DNA of 64,000 nucleotides from an uncultured Armatimonadota bacterium (GTDB lineage Bacteria; Armatimonadota; Fimbriimonadia; Fimbriimonadales; Fimbriimonadaceae). The notes under the pieces are model-generated. The model searched no databases. It worked only from the letters and a program-made list of their open reading frames with translations, and had not been told where the DNA came from. Numbering within the stretch: position 1 is the first letter of the stretch; the number at the start of each line of letters is the position of its first letter. Location of the stretch: positions 46,975-110,974 of the forward strand of contig CAILEM010000082.1 in the NCBI GenBank assembly GCA_903833215.1, given 5' to 3'. The position numbers were made by a program, and so were the translations under genes. Below are positions 24,657 to 33,677 of the stretch, one piece after another.

Positions 24657-27155
24657 TCACTCAACTAGGCGAAATGGCTTGAAGTGCTTGGTCAACAGCC
24701 CTTTGAGGTCAAGGTTCATCTTAGCCAGCTCCTTACTTACCAAACTAGCCAGTTCGCTGTCCGAAACATGTGACTCTGCGGCAACGCTTAGGATATGCCG
24801 TACCTCCGCTTTCATCTCCGCTACGGCCTCAAAATTAAAGGCGTACGAACCATCGGCACTGGACGCCTTTGTAGCAACGTCATTTGGGTGTACGCTCACG
24901 CGCACGCAAGTGTGGTCAGGATAAGCCGACTTAAACCAATTCTCAGCAACGAGCAACTGACCATGCTGGTCCTTATTTAGCGCGTTCTTTGCTTCTTTTC
25001 GGCTCTTAGCCTCAATGACCACTCCGACCTTGTCTGGCAAAAGCCATAGAACGTCAGGACCTTCTCCCTGAACATCGTGGCGTTCAGCGGAATAGCCCGC
25101 GAATTCGGCAAGTTGTACCATCGACTGCTCGAACTGGTTTGCTGAAGCTTCGGGGTTCAAATTTGCCAGCCGTTCATCAAACTCTTTCAGTACCCCACGC
25201 CGAGGAAAGAATCCTGCAACGCATTCTGCAATGCGATTTGCTTGAGAACCCACCATTACCAACGGTTCATATGCTTGCTTTCGTTGTGGCCTGAGCAAAC
25301 CACGGTTGTGTGAAAACGCATGGGTTTGCAGGTCGGAGGACAGTTGTGGATTACCCCACGCATAGGCGACGCGGGCTCCTAGCTGCTCCATCCACCCTAA
25401 CATTTGGCGATCGTTGGCGATTGACTCTCGAATCTTATCTATTCGCTGAATGGCCTTTTCATGATGCCCATCGTGCCAAAGATCAAATGCCTTACGTTCT
25501 ACCTTTGCAATGTCTATTCGGCTAACCTCAACGGGATCATCGAGTACCATGTCTGCCAGCGATTCGGAGTAAAACTCCATCCATTCCGGATCTCGGCCAA
25601 AGCTCCGCTGAATCGTGGTGGCGAGAGACTTCAAGTCAGATATCTCGCCACTAACTTGTGAGCCGATATCCATCTGAGCTCTTGTCGCGGTTGTCAGGAA
25701 TTGCGAATTAGCCTTACGAGCGATCCATCCAGCGACATCCGCACTGTGCAGCAACACAACGCAATGGTCACCAGATCCGCGAGCACCACGTCCTATGCCC
25801 TGCTCAATGCGTTGAGCAAGCATACGGGCAATCGTCGAGCCACCAAAAAGGGCAGTAGCCCTAAAGAGTTCGTAAGTGCTAGTTCCTGTTGGCAGGCCAC
25901 TCAAAATCAGGAGCCGACATGCGTCACCGGGAAGGTCGATCCCATCGTAGCGGTTGGCAAAGACGACAGGGTCCTGAGTATTGCCTTTTTGCAGTTTTTC
26001 AACGACAGTGTCAACTTCTGACGATGTTGCCGGAAGGGTAGCAACATCGGTCCAGACGGCGGCAGCTCTTTCTGACGGAGTCAAAACAATAGCCCCATAT
26101 CCTTTCTTGGTAACCCATGGTAACAATTTCTTTGCATCCTCAATCGAGAAATCCCAGGGCATTAGGTCCGGAATGAGGATCATTCTCTCGCTGATACCAG
26201 CGAGAGACCTCGAAGAAAGAGCATTCGTCGCGGATTCGGGGTCGGCCCCGAACGCTCTCACTATTTCGCTGTCATCGGCGATGGTCGCCGACATGTAGAC
26301 GCGACGGCCACAGTCGACGAAGCTGGGAAACATGTCGATAATCGGAAGTATGCTGGTGATTGAAATCTGTGTTTTGCTGATCAAAGCGTGGCACAAATGG
26401 AGCTTGTCGCGTAAGAGCGGCCAAGCAAATGGGTGCTTGCTCGACACGCCTTTAAGAATCTCAAGCACAGCCGATTGCTTATCCAGCCAGTCCCAATAGG
26501 GAACTTCAAGGATGCCTGTGTCTTTGCCGCTAACAATGTCGTCGTAGGTTCCGATTCGATCAGCTTCCTCAAAAGACCTACGAAACATTCCAGCGAGGGA
26601 CTCGTAAGTGTCACTGTCGTCCTTTCTCGAAACCAACAAAGTAAACTGATCTCTTAGCGCGGTGAAGGCAGTGTGGGCATCGTCAAGAACTATAGCTGCG
26701 ACAGGCGCTGGGGGCTTTCCTCTTACACCAAATAGGCTCTTCCCGTTAAACAGTGCCTGATATGAGGCAACCATGATCGCTGTTCCATTCACAAAGTCAT
26801 CGTGGAGCGGCGAACCCGACAAATATGGAACCGCGGGAATTCCATGAGCCTTGGCCTTCTCAATTGTCTGATTAACTAGTTGGACCGTTGGCGTCAGATA
26901 GAGAACCGGACCGTTGAGGTCGTTCATTGACGACTGGGCAATCAAGAGCCCCACGATAGTCTTGCCGCCGCCTGTGTGGAGTTTTATCACCGTATCTTTC
27001 TTGTCTCGTCGTCCGTACCAACCCTGCAGGACTTCGGCTTGGCTGGTGTACAGATCATTGAACCCAGGAGGTTTTGGTAGTCGGCGAAAAATCTCGAGGG
27101 GATCACTTGGCCTCGACTTGGGCTTGTTTGCTCGCAGCTTATTGAAGTCAATCAT
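24657..27155 (-). CDS. DEAD-like helicase with C-terminal PD-(D/E)xK-type nuclease motif, probable defence gene
   Basis: An 832-residue superfamily 2 helicase. It has Walker A TGGGKT (61-66), DDAH (158-161), YMSATI (motif III) and a motif VI-like RIEQGIGRGARG. Near the C-terminus, GPDVLW (Asp701) and VVIEAK (Glu715-x-Lys717) resemble a Mrr/PD-(D/E)xK nuclease core. Helicase-nuclease fusions of this kind are common in defence islands. It faces the hsd operon tail-to-tail. No methyltransferase partner lies on its own strand, so it is not a simple restriction enzyme; it may be a stand-alone defence effector or a DNA-repair helicase. Confidence 0.75.
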   Translation of the reverse strand: MIDFNKLRANKPKSRPSDPLEIFRRLPKPPGFNDLYTSQAEVLQGWYGRRDKKDTVIKLHTGGGKTIVGLLIAQSSMNDLNGPVLYLTPTVQLVNQTIEKAKAHGIPAVPYLSGSPLHDDFVNGTAIMVASYQALFNGKSLFGVRGKPPAPVAAIVLDDAHTAFTALRDQFTLLVSRKDDSDTYESLAGMFRRSFEEADRIGTYDDIVSGKDTGILEVPYWDWLDKQSAVLEILKGVSSKHPFAWPLLRDKLHLCHALISKTQISITSILPIIDMFPSFVDCGRRVYMSATIADDSEIVRAFGADPESATNALSSRSLAGISERMILIPDLMPWDFSIEDAKKLLPWVTKKGYGAIVLTPSERAAAVWTDVATLPATSSEVDTVVEKLQKGNTQDPVVFANRYDGIDLPGDACRLLILSGLPTGTSTYELFRATALFGGSTIARMLAQRIEQGIGRGARGSGDHCVVLLHSADVAGWIARKANSQFLTTATRAQMDIGSQVSGEISDLKSLATTIQRSFGRDPEWMEFYSESLADMVLDDPVEVSRIDIAKVERKAFDLWHDGHHEKAIQRIDKIRESIANDRQMLGWMEQLGARVAYAWGNPQLSSDLQTHAFSHNRGLLRPQRKQAYEPLVMVGSQANRIAECVAGFFPRRGVLKEFDERLANLNPEASANQFEQSMVQLAEFAGYSAERHDVQGEGPDVLWLLPDKVGVVIEAKSRKEAKNALNKDQHGQLLVAENWFKSAYPDHTCVRVSVHPNDVATKASSADGSYAFNFEAVAEMKAEVRHILSVAAESHVSDSELASLVSKELAKMNLDLKGLLTKHFKPFRLVE

Positions 27156-27207
27156 GTGGAATTCTCGATCTCGGGCCGCCCTCGGGTAGTTATTCTATCT
27201 CTTTTGT

Positions 27208-27213
27208 ATTATA
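27208..27213 (-). promoter_or_regulatory. Putative -10 box of the helicase gene
   Basis: On the minus strand TATAAT lies 52 nt upstream of the helicase ATG in an AT-rich stretch of the 107-bp gap to the GH36-like gene. No convincing -35 is seen at the expected distance. Confidence 0.35.
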
Positions 27214-27262
27214 CCGCATCTGCATTGAATCGCTGTTTTAGTGTGACAAACAAATCGGACCC

Positions 27263-29557
27263 TTACGCCAATCTCATCCTTTCATACGGCACCGGATAGG
27301 CCGTGATCCAGACTTCGGGCTTCAGATCCGCTTTGGTGCCGATGGTCTTCTCCCACGTGTATCGCCGGGAACCTAGGTTTAGGACGACAACCTCCAACTC
27401 CTGCCCGATCATGACGGGCCTGAGGGGGATGAAGTAGGTGGTGTTGCGGTCGGTGCGGCGGACGGGGCACTCCCAGGTGTTGGAGGGGAATGAGGGGGCT
27501 CGGCGGGTGGCACCTATGTAGGTGGTGCCGACTCGGAGGGCGGCGTAGGCGCCTTCGATGCCGTGGATGCCGTTGATGGCGACGGCTAGGTAGGAACCGA
27601 GTGGGACTTCGTCGAGGATGAACTGGTGACTCCACGCTCCGAGCGTGGAGACCATGGCCCAGGGGGAGAACAGGTTGCTGGCGCGCCAACGGCTTCGATC
27701 AAGCGGCTTTCCGCCCGAATAGCCGCGAACGTGTTGGATTCGGTCGGGGCAGCCGTCGATGGTGATGTACCGCACTGGTTGACCATCGGTGATCTCCGCG
27801 GTGATTTGGGTGCCGCACCAGAAGCGTTGGGGGCGCCAGGTTTTCAGGTCGGCGGAGATCGCGCCCCATGCGCCTTCCTCTGACTTCAGTGGCTGGAGGG
27901 CGTAGTCATCGCCAACCTCGAGTTCGAGGCGATCGATGTGGACGGGCTCACCCAGGTCCAAGCGGAAAGCGCCGCCGTTGACGCGCATATCGCCCCACCG
28001 TCGGCCGACGGCAAAGGCGGTTTCGGGGTCGTCGTCGAATAGGTACTGGTCGGCAAGATAGCGACGACGGAGGACGGGCTGATTGAAAAAGGCGTCGCGG
28101 GCGGCTTGGACGGCGAGGTGACGGGTCGGACCCGAGCGTTCTAGCTCTCGGAATTCGAGAGCGTTGTTGTCGGCAGCGAAGCAGGTGGCTTCGTAGAGTG
28201 CGCGGGCATCGTCGGGCACTGGGATCTCAGCCAAGGAACCGAGTTTCCGGTGGTAGTCGTGAATTCTCAACGTGCCACCAAAGGTGACTTCTTGCGACTC
28301 GCCCGCTGGGTTGGTGATCTGAACGGTGGTGCCAGGCTGGCCGAGTAGCTGGATTTCGAGCGGCCTGCCGGGGACGTTGCGGATGACGTCGAAATCGCAG
28401 CCTCGGACGGCGGGTTCCTCGACGGGTTCGGTCGTGACCAACACGAGCAACGATCGGAAGGGCGGAACTTCGACATCCACGGATTGGCCATACGCAAAGT
28501 CGCCATAGAAGCGCTCGTGGGGATGGAACCGTCTCACATGTACCGGCATGGCTGAGTCTGCCATCCCCAGAGTCGCATCGAGCGGAATCGAGTGGGTGAC
28601 GGGCTCCCAGGTGAGATTTCGGAGGGTGATCAGCCGAGTGTTGGCGTCGCCGCGGGAGACGGCGAGGGGGCCAAATTGGGCCTCGGGTAATTCGATGCCG
28701 TCGACCAGAATCTCGCGATACCGTCGGTGGAGGTTGTAAATGCGGGCAAGGTGTGGAAATTCGTCGTCGGAGAGGAGCCACGGATTTCCGTACATCTCTG
28801 GGGCGAGAATCATGCCGCGGTTGAAGGCCTGGAGGATGAGGTCGTCTTCCCAATAGTCGAGGCAGGAAGAGAGGCAGACGCCGTGATCCTCGGTTAGTCG
28901 CTTCAGTCCAGGCACGAGTCCCCGTTCTAGCGCGACGGCACGGTTGTGGGGCGCGGTTTGGGCATTGGCCATATGGACGTCGATGTAGGTTTCGGCGCCC
29001 TCGAAGAGGAATGTGGTCGCGTGCTCGATTCCCTCTCCCAACTCAAGGCGGTGATTGAGCAAGATCAGGTCGGGCGAATGTCGCCGACACTCGGTCATCA
29101 TGCGAATGAACTCGGGCTGCTTTTCGGGGCGAAGCTGACCGCACACGGCATCCATCTTGAAGAGGGCGAAGTTGTGGTCCCGGCAGAGGCTGACCATCGT
29201 TTCGATGCGCGCTTCTGCGTCTTCGGGGGTGTCGCCAAACCCATCGGGTCCGCCCCAGATGCCGAGCCGGCAGTTCATGGCGGCAGCGAGATCTCGCAGG
29301 GGGCCAAAGCCGTTGGGAAACTGGCGTTGGAACCGCTCCGAGGTCGTTGAGCCGTAGTAACTGGCACCGTCGATGGCTCCCGCGTCGAACGCGTAGATGT
29401 CGAGTTGCATCCCGTATTCGTCGCGCAGCCAGGCGAAGAAGGCGAGATTTGCTCGCGTCTGCGCCTCAGTCGGTCCTTCGTTCGTGTTGTTGATCCAAGA
29501 GAAATACTGGGCCCGCGAAGGCGTCCGTTCGTCTGCTCCGGCGACGGGATGAGGCAT
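27263..29557 (-). CDS. GH36-like (alpha-galactosidase clan) glycoside hydrolase
   Basis: A 764-residue protein with a TIM-barrel of the GH-D clan type. RDEYGMQLDIYAFDAG, CRLGIWGGPDGFGDTPEDA, and LFKMDAVCGQLRPEKQPEF correspond to barrel strands; the Asp in KMDAVCG aligns with the retaining nucleophile of GH36 alpha-galactosidases. The C-terminal half looks like beta-sandwich modules (VHIDRLELEVGDDYAL, GSYLAVAINGIHG). No signal peptide is seen, so it may act in the cytoplasm on imported oligosaccharide. It is only distantly like classical MelA or RafA, and substrate is open. It is the first metabolic gene after the defence island. Its opposite strand carries long, high-GC shadow ORFs. Confidence 0.65.
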   Translation of the reverse strand: MPHPVAGADERTPSRAQYFSWINNTNEGPTEAQTRANLAFFAWLRDEYGMQLDIYAFDAGAIDGASYYGSTTSERFQRQFPNGFGPLRDLAAAMNCRLGIWGGPDGFGDTPEDAEARIETMVSLCRDHNFALFKMDAVCGQLRPEKQPEFIRMMTECRRHSPDLILLNHRLELGEGIEHATTFLFEGAETYIDVHMANAQTAPHNRAVALERGLVPGLKRLTEDHGVCLSSCLDYWEDDLILQAFNRGMILAPEMYGNPWLLSDDEFPHLARIYNLHRRYREILVDGIELPEAQFGPLAVSRGDANTRLITLRNLTWEPVTHSIPLDATLGMADSAMPVHVRRFHPHERFYGDFAYGQSVDVEVPPFRSLLVLVTTEPVEEPAVRGCDFDVIRNVPGRPLEIQLLGQPGTTVQITNPAGESQEVTFGGTLRIHDYHRKLGSLAEIPVPDDARALYEATCFAADNNALEFRELERSGPTRHLAVQAARDAFFNQPVLRRRYLADQYLFDDDPETAFAVGRRWGDMRVNGGAFRLDLGEPVHIDRLELEVGDDYALQPLKSEEGAWGAISADLKTWRPQRFWCGTQITAEITDGQPVRYITIDGCPDRIQHVRGYSGGKPLDRSRWRASNLFSPWAMVSTLGAWSHQFILDEVPLGSYLAVAINGIHGIEGAYAALRVGTTYIGATRRAPSFPSNTWECPVRRTDRNTTYFIPLRPVMIGQELEVVVLNLGSRRYTWEKTIGTKADLKPEVWITAYPVPYERMRLA

Positions 29558-29665
29558 GTTTGAATGCTACCAGCGATGGCGCGGTCGACCGTCCTTATGA
29601 GTGGCACGTTGTCCATTCACGGGCCAAATCTCCACCAAACGAGGTTACGTTTATTACGGTTGGCG

Positions 29666-29671
29666 TATAAT
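29666..29671 (+). promoter_or_regulatory. -10 box of the antitoxin-PIN operon, near-leaderless
   Basis: A perfect TATAAT lies 6 nt before the ATG at 29678, so the transcript would start at or within a base or two of the start codon. Only a weak -35 candidate (around 29644) is visible. The antitoxin probably represses this promoter. Confidence 0.5.
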
Positions 29672-29677
29672 CTGTTA

Positions 29678-30130
29678 ATGGGGCAAATCCAAGATCGACG
29701 TATCGAACCGTCGGAAATATCTCCTGAAATTCTCAAACAACTTGATGGGTTGGTTCATGCTGGGCACGCCACTTTGGTGGGCGCAGATGGTGAGAAAGTT
29801 GAGATCCCTCAAGCCCTGAACGACCTTCTGCTTTACATTGTTGACGCGATGCAGCGTAGGCAGGCCATCTTTCTCATGCCAGAGGACGAAGCCTTTACAA
29901 CCCAAGCCGCTGCGAATTTCCTTGGTATGTCGCGACCGTATCTTTTACGTCTGCTCGACGCGGGCAAGCTGCCGTTTCATAGGGTGGGAACCCATCGACG
30001 AATCGTGTTTCGTGACCTGGTTGAGTTCCAGAAGACCAGAAGCTCGGAGCGAAGCCGCGCACTTTCCAACCTAACGAAGTTGATGGATGACCATGACGTT
30101 TACGACAGAAGGTTGGAGCCAACCGGGTAA
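29678..30130 (+). CDS. Excisionase-type HTH antitoxin
   Basis: About 150 residues. A helix-turn-helix of the excisionase/MerR-like (HTH_17) type lies in the second half: FTTQAAANFLGMSRPYLLRLLDAGKLPFHRVGTHRRIVFRDLVEFQ. The N-terminal part is helical (ISPEILKQLDGL) and probably dimerises. This arrangement is standard for antitoxins paired with PIN toxins. ATG 29678 is preferred to the upstream frame (29564) because the promoter box lies just before it. The stop TAA is immediately followed by the PIN toxin ATG. Confidence 0.85.
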   Translation: MGQIQDRRIEPSEISPEILKQLDGLVHAGHATLVGADGEKVEIPQALNDLLLYIVDAMQRRQAIFLMPEDEAFTTQAAANFLGMSRPYLLRLLDAGKLPFHRVGTHRRIVFRDLVEFQKTRSSERSRALSNLTKLMDDHDVYDRRLEPTG

Positions 30131-30736
30131 ATGCCGGTACGGGCAGATTTTGCGGTTTTGCTTGACGCCTGTGTCCTTGCTGAAGCATCTGTTGCCGACC
30201 TGTTCCTAAGACTTGGCGAAGAACCAAGGCTCTTGCTTCCAAAATGGACATCACGAATTTGGGATGAAGTCGACCGCACTTGCCTGCTCAAACTTGGGTG
30301 GCGAGCCGACCTTGTCACCACCAGAAGAGAGATCGCTAATTCCTTCTTTGAAGAAGCGACGATTTCGGGCTATGAACACCTTGAGGTTCAGTGCCACATT
30401 GACGCTGACGATAGGCACGTATTGGCAGCCGCAATCCACGCCAAAGTGGAGACGATCGTGACAACGAACCTTAAGCACTTTCCGGCGGAGGAATTGTCCA
30501 ACTGGGGAATTGTCTCTGTGCACCCTGGTACCTATCTCATCACACTCTTTGAGCACGACCCAGGTGTTGTGGTAGACAAACTTCACCGGCTAGCCAAAGA
30601 TAGGAACCGTTCAATCGAGATGGTTTTAGGCCGTCTCGCCTGGACAGTGCCCACATTTACCCGGTATGTGAGTCAACAGCTCAACCTCACGATTCCAGAA
30701 GTAACCTCAAAGCAGTGGCGAACAACCGACCAATGA
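30131..30736 (+). CDS. PIN-domain toxin (VapC-like ribonuclease)
   Basis: A 201-residue PIN-domain protein. Acidic metal ligands are visible in VLLDACVL (Asp12), in WDEVDR (Glu/Asp near 50) and in DADDRHVLAAAIHAKVETIVTTNLKHFP (about 94-120), the hallmark C-terminal PIN block. It should cleave RNA at a Mg-dependent centre and be held in check by the antitoxin whose stop codon abuts its start. It is longer than classical VapC (about 130 residues); the extra C-terminal helices are typical of the excisionase-paired subgroup. Confidence 0.85.
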   Translation: MPVRADFAVLLDACVLAEASVADLFLRLGEEPRLLLPKWTSRIWDEVDRTCLLKLGWRADLVTTRREIANSFFEEATISGYEHLEVQCHIDADDRHVLAAAIHAKVETIVTTNLKHFPAEELSNWGIVSVHPGTYLITLFEHDPGVVVDKLHRLAKDRNRSIEMVLGRLAWTVPTFTRYVSQQLNLTIPEVTSKQWRTTDQ

Positions 30737-30901
30737 TGTCCGTGGTCTGTCATGTTTCGCTTGGATGCGTCGTCTTTCTCCTGGCGATCCGGTTAGAAAA
30801 TGCCTGAGCGAATTTTAGAGTGATCTGATAATTCAATTGTGCCGGAAAGCATTAGTGGCTCAAAAATGCCAGGTAAAAACGAGAGGTTCCGATCATTGGG
30901 T

Positions 30902-30929
30902 GTCCCGACTGAGTCGGGACGCGTTTTTC
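30902..30929 (+). terminator. Hairpin with T tract downstream of the PIN operon
   Basis: GTCCCGA-ctgag-TCGGGAC is followed by gcgttttt. The 7-bp GC-rich stem and T run fit a Rho-independent terminator, about 165 bp after the PIN toxin stop. The 317-bp gap 30737-31053 also holds a dispersed hairpin repeat (30943-30987) and no gene. Confidence 0.55.
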
Positions 30930-30942
30930 TGGACTGCGGTGA

Positions 30943-30987
30943 CCATCCTCACCCTACCCTCTCCTTCCATAATATGGAAAGAGAGGG
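30943..30987. repeat. 45-bp hairpin repeat, copy 1
   Basis: The sequence ccatcctcaccct...gagaggg recurs at 34507-34551 with only two mismatches over 45 bp. Its 3' part is a near-perfect palindrome (ccctctccttccat / atggaaagagaggg). It is intergenic in both places. Confidence 0.8.
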
Positions 30988-31053
30988 ACCCGATTGGACG
31001 GCTCTGGCTTGATTGGCGGCTTGATATTGACTGGATGCCGCCATCATGGGAGA

Positions 31054-31578
31054 CTACTTGGATCCGTGGTCGGGCGCGGTTGCCTCGGATGAATCGGCTT
31101 TCTCTCGGCGATCGAGTAGGAGCAGGGCTCCGATGAGCAGGCATATGCCTACGATAGTGATGAGAGCGCCGATGGACTCATGGACGACCTCGGTGGTTGA
31201 TGGGTGGGTGATCGAAGACTGTGCGCCGGTCAGGAGGATCTTTCGCACACACGAGATGAGACCGACCACGAGGAAGTCTTTGACGGTGGATTCGAGTTTC
31301 CTGGCGGTGAGGTAGGTGATGATTGTGCTGAGCAGTTCAAGCACAATGACGCCGAATAGGATATCACTCAAGTAGTTCAACGCCGATTGGGCAAAGTCAT
31401 GGATGTGCCCAGTGGCCACATCGTAGACAAATCGGCCGGTGCTCACCAGCAGAATCGCCACGGCAAGCACCAAGAGCAGGGCTGCAACCAGATAATGAGC
31501 CATCCCATCGCCGCCTTCTAGAGCACGGACCATGGAAAATCGACGCCGGTTGGGAGTGCCATTGGAAGCCATTGCCAT
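31054..31578 (-). CDS. PsiE-like membrane protein
   Basis: A 174-residue protein with four predicted membrane segments: LVAALLLVLAVAILLVS, LFGVIVLELLSTIITYL, DFLVVGLISCVRKILL and LITIVGICLLIGALLLL. The order and the VLELLSTIITYL...VRKIL motif match the phosphate-starvation-inducible PsiE family of inner-membrane proteins, whose function is unknown. It shares a strand with, and lies just downstream of, the phosphotransferase gene. Confidence 0.7.
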   Translation of the reverse strand: MAMASNGTPNRRRFSMVRALEGGDGMAHYLVAALLLVLAVAILLVSTGRFVYDVATGHIHDFAQSALNYLSDILFGVIVLELLSTIITYLTARKLESTVKDFLVVGLISCVRKILLTGAQSSITHPSTTEVVHESIGALITIVGICLLIGALLLLDRREKADSSEATAPDHGSK

Positions 31579-31616
31579 ATTCTACGTAAGTCGAACCTAC
31601 CGATGTGCGCACTGGG

Positions 31617-32729
31617 TCAATTTTTGAAATAGGATGAGTGGTGGGTCAGCCGATTGACAAGTTGCGCGGTCCATTCTGGATTCAAGTCTTTCCAGCCACA
31701 TAGGCCCGCCCACTCCATCTCGTGATGCATTTCCTTAATCACGGCGATGCACATCGCAGCATCAAAGGCACGGCTTAAGCGCGTATTCGGTCCACCAAAT
31801 TCGGCGAGATATCTGGTTTTCATCTGGTCTTGAGAAGGCGTATTGCGAACGTATCCCCAAGGCCCGCCTGAGGTTCCCGAGTCGAACGCCCAACCGGATG
31901 TGAGGAGCTTCTCGGCGGAAAGAAAGGGATGTGTACGACAGGCATTTTCCCAGTCAAAAATCAATATCGACCCGTCGATCAACTTCACGGCATTGCCAGC
32001 ATGGCAGTCCCCGTGCTCGATGGACAGATCAATGCGTGACTCATCGAGTGCCGTGACCCAATTGTCCATGTCTTTCCCGAAGGAGTGCAATTTGTTTAGG
32101 ACTTCGGGGCCGGGGCATCCCATCGCTCGATGCAATTTCCCATCGTCCGCTTCCCATGCGTGGGAGTGCTCCCCGATATTGGCAACGCACATTTGAAACA
32201 AGCCTGTGAAATCTGAGAGTTCTATTGCTTGTAAACCCTTCGCCTTCGCTGACTCGTCTGAGCAGCCTCTTTGGATTTTGCCGAGAGTTGTTGCAACCTC
32301 CAAAACAGGTGTTAACGCATTTTGCTTTTCGATGGATGTGCCGTCAAATACCTCGAAAAGAATGAGAGACCCTTCGGCATCTTCTTCGATTGCGAGGATG
32401 TTGGGAACTCGCCCCGGCGAACAGGCATCAACCAGCCGATGGGCGGCAGGTGAGCCCGACAGAAAAGGAAACTGGTTGAGTTTTACGACGACGGTTAGGT
32501 GCTTAGGGTCGTCAGTGGCGAACCGTACGGTTGTGCGTCGATCGGGTCCGTCGTTGTATTGGGCGTAGATTTCCAGAGGTTCGCTGACAAAGGTTGCGTT
32601 CGACAAACCTCGCTTCACGAACGCTTGCACGTTGCTCAAATCAAGGGCATCAAATGGCCACTGATCAGTTGCATCACCCTCAGAATTGGATATGCGCGAA
32701 ATCATACCGAGTGAGGTCAAGAACCGCAT
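31617..32729 (-). CDS. APH/choline-kinase-fold phosphotransferase
   Basis: A 370-residue small-molecule kinase of the aminoglycoside phosphotransferase superfamily. The catalytic loop reads IEHGDCHAGNAV (HGD-x-H-x2-N type) and the metal-binding aspartate is in ILIFDWENA, both intact. The N-terminal lobe is recognisable (TVRFATDDPKHLTVVVKLNQFP with the ATP lysine). The substrate is unknown; these enzymes act on aminoglycosides, sugars, choline or homoserine. It stands 38 bp upstream of the PsiE-like gene and is transcribed divergently from the TacAT-type pair. Confidence 0.75.
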   Translation of the reverse strand: MRFLTSLGMISRISNSEGDATDQWPFDALDLSNVQAFVKRGLSNATFVSEPLEIYAQYNDGPDRRTTVRFATDDPKHLTVVVKLNQFPFLSGSPAAHRLVDACSPGRVPNILAIEEDAEGSLILFEVFDGTSIEKQNALTPVLEVATTLGKIQRGCSDESAKAKGLQAIELSDFTGLFQMCVANIGEHSHAWEADDGKLHRAMGCPGPEVLNKLHSFGKDMDNWVTALDESRIDLSIEHGDCHAGNAVKLIDGSILIFDWENACRTHPFLSAEKLLTSGWAFDSGTSGGPWGYVRNTPSQDQMKTRYLAEFGGPNTRLSRAFDAAMCIAVIKEMHHEMEWAGLCGWKDLNPEWTAQLVNRLTHHSSYFKN

Positions 32730-32881
32730 GCTGCAAATACCTCCGGCAGTTAAGCAGCGCTGTCATGGGATTTCCAATCGGGCCGAAACCAGCGAACGAT
32801 GTTGATCAAGCCGAAGCACCATCGTGTTGCCAATGGGCACCCGTTCGTGTAAAATGACGTCATCCGTATCAACGGGCACTT

Positions 32882-33160
32882 ATGATGAACCCAGCGCCAC
32901 GAGAAGAGAGACTCCATATTCGCACTTCGCCAAGCGAAAAGGCACTTCTTGCGCGTGCAGCCAAGGCCCGCCACCTTAATGTTAGCCAGTTTGTGCTTCA
33001 GACGTCTCTCGACGCGGCGAAAAGTATTGTCCGTGAGGAGAACACGATTTGGGTTGATGCGGAGGAATATGACTGGCTATCCAACTTGCTGGAAGAACCA
33101 CCCAGAGAATTACCCGAACTCCGCCGCCTGCTGAACGAGCCGGTGGTTTGGAATGGCTGA
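32882..33160 (+). CDS. DUF1778 (TacA-like) antitoxin
   Basis: A 92-residue protein with a ribbon-helix-helix N-terminus (ERLHIRTSPSEKALLARAAKARHLNVSQFVLQTSLDAAKSIV) and the C-terminal toxin-binding tail of the DUF1778 family (VDAEEYDWLSNLLEEPPRELPELRRLL). It should bind the GNAT toxin encoded next and autorepress. Its stop overlaps the toxin start by 8 bp. Two consecutive ATGs (32882, 32885) could serve as start. Confidence 0.9.
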   Translation: MMNPAPREERLHIRTSPSEKALLARAAKARHLNVSQFVLQTSLDAAKSIVREENTIWVDAEEYDWLSNLLEEPPRELPELRRLLNEPVVWNG

Positions 33161-33662
33161 GTTTGATTTCTCGCCTCCCGGTCTGCTGCGAGCCGATCAC
33201 GATACTGTCTCCTTTGACTGCGGGAAAGCCCCACTCAACGAGTTCTTACAGAATTTTGCCATTGCGAACCAAAGCGGTGGTGCGTCAAAAACATACGTTG
33301 TTGCGACATCGAGTAAGCAGGTTGTTGGCTACTACAGCCTCGCCGCCACCTCGGTTTCTCATGTGGAGGTCCCTGACCGCGTCAAGCAGGGGCAGCCTCG
33401 CCACCCCATACCCGCAATCCTGATGGCACGATTTGCGGTTGATACGTCCGCACAAGGAAAAGGTTTGGGACGGGCTTTGTTTCGCGATGCCATGCTTCGA
33501 GCACTCAGTATCTCTCAGCAAGTTGGCGTTCGTGTTTTCGTGGTGGACGTGAAAGATGAAGAAGCAGCTCGCTTCTATGCCAAGTTCAATATGATGCCCG
33601 CGCCAGCAAATCCGAGGCGGCTGTTCCTCCTTTTAAAGGACATCAGAAGCCTGCTTGGCTAA
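33153..33662 (+). CDS. GNAT acetyltransferase toxin (TacT-like)
   Basis: A 169-residue GNAT toxin. FDCGKAPLNEFLQNFA is the family hallmark, YYSLAATSVSHVEVP the core strand, and ARFAVDTSAQGKGLGRALFRDAM the acetyl-CoA pyrophosphate loop (Q/RxxGxG/A form). Members of this family acetylate aminoacyl-tRNA and halt translation. It forms a coupled pair with the DUF1778 antitoxin before it. A second, start-less GNAT of the same broad family lies at 17052-17579. Confidence 0.9.
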   Translation: MAEFDFSPPGLLRADHDTVSFDCGKAPLNEFLQNFAIANQSGGASKTYVVATSSKQVVGYYSLAATSVSHVEVPDRVKQGQPRHPIPAILMARFAVDTSAQGKGLGRALFRDAMLRALSISQQVGVRVFVVDVKDEEAARFYAKFNMMPAPANPRRLFLLLKDIRSLLG

Positions 33663-33677
33663 GGACTGTGCAAATGC

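Noticed and set aside
28227..28853. 208-residue Arg/His/Pro-rich ORF inside the GH36-like gene
   Set aside because: It is a same-strand, out-of-frame shadow typical of high-GC coding sequence.
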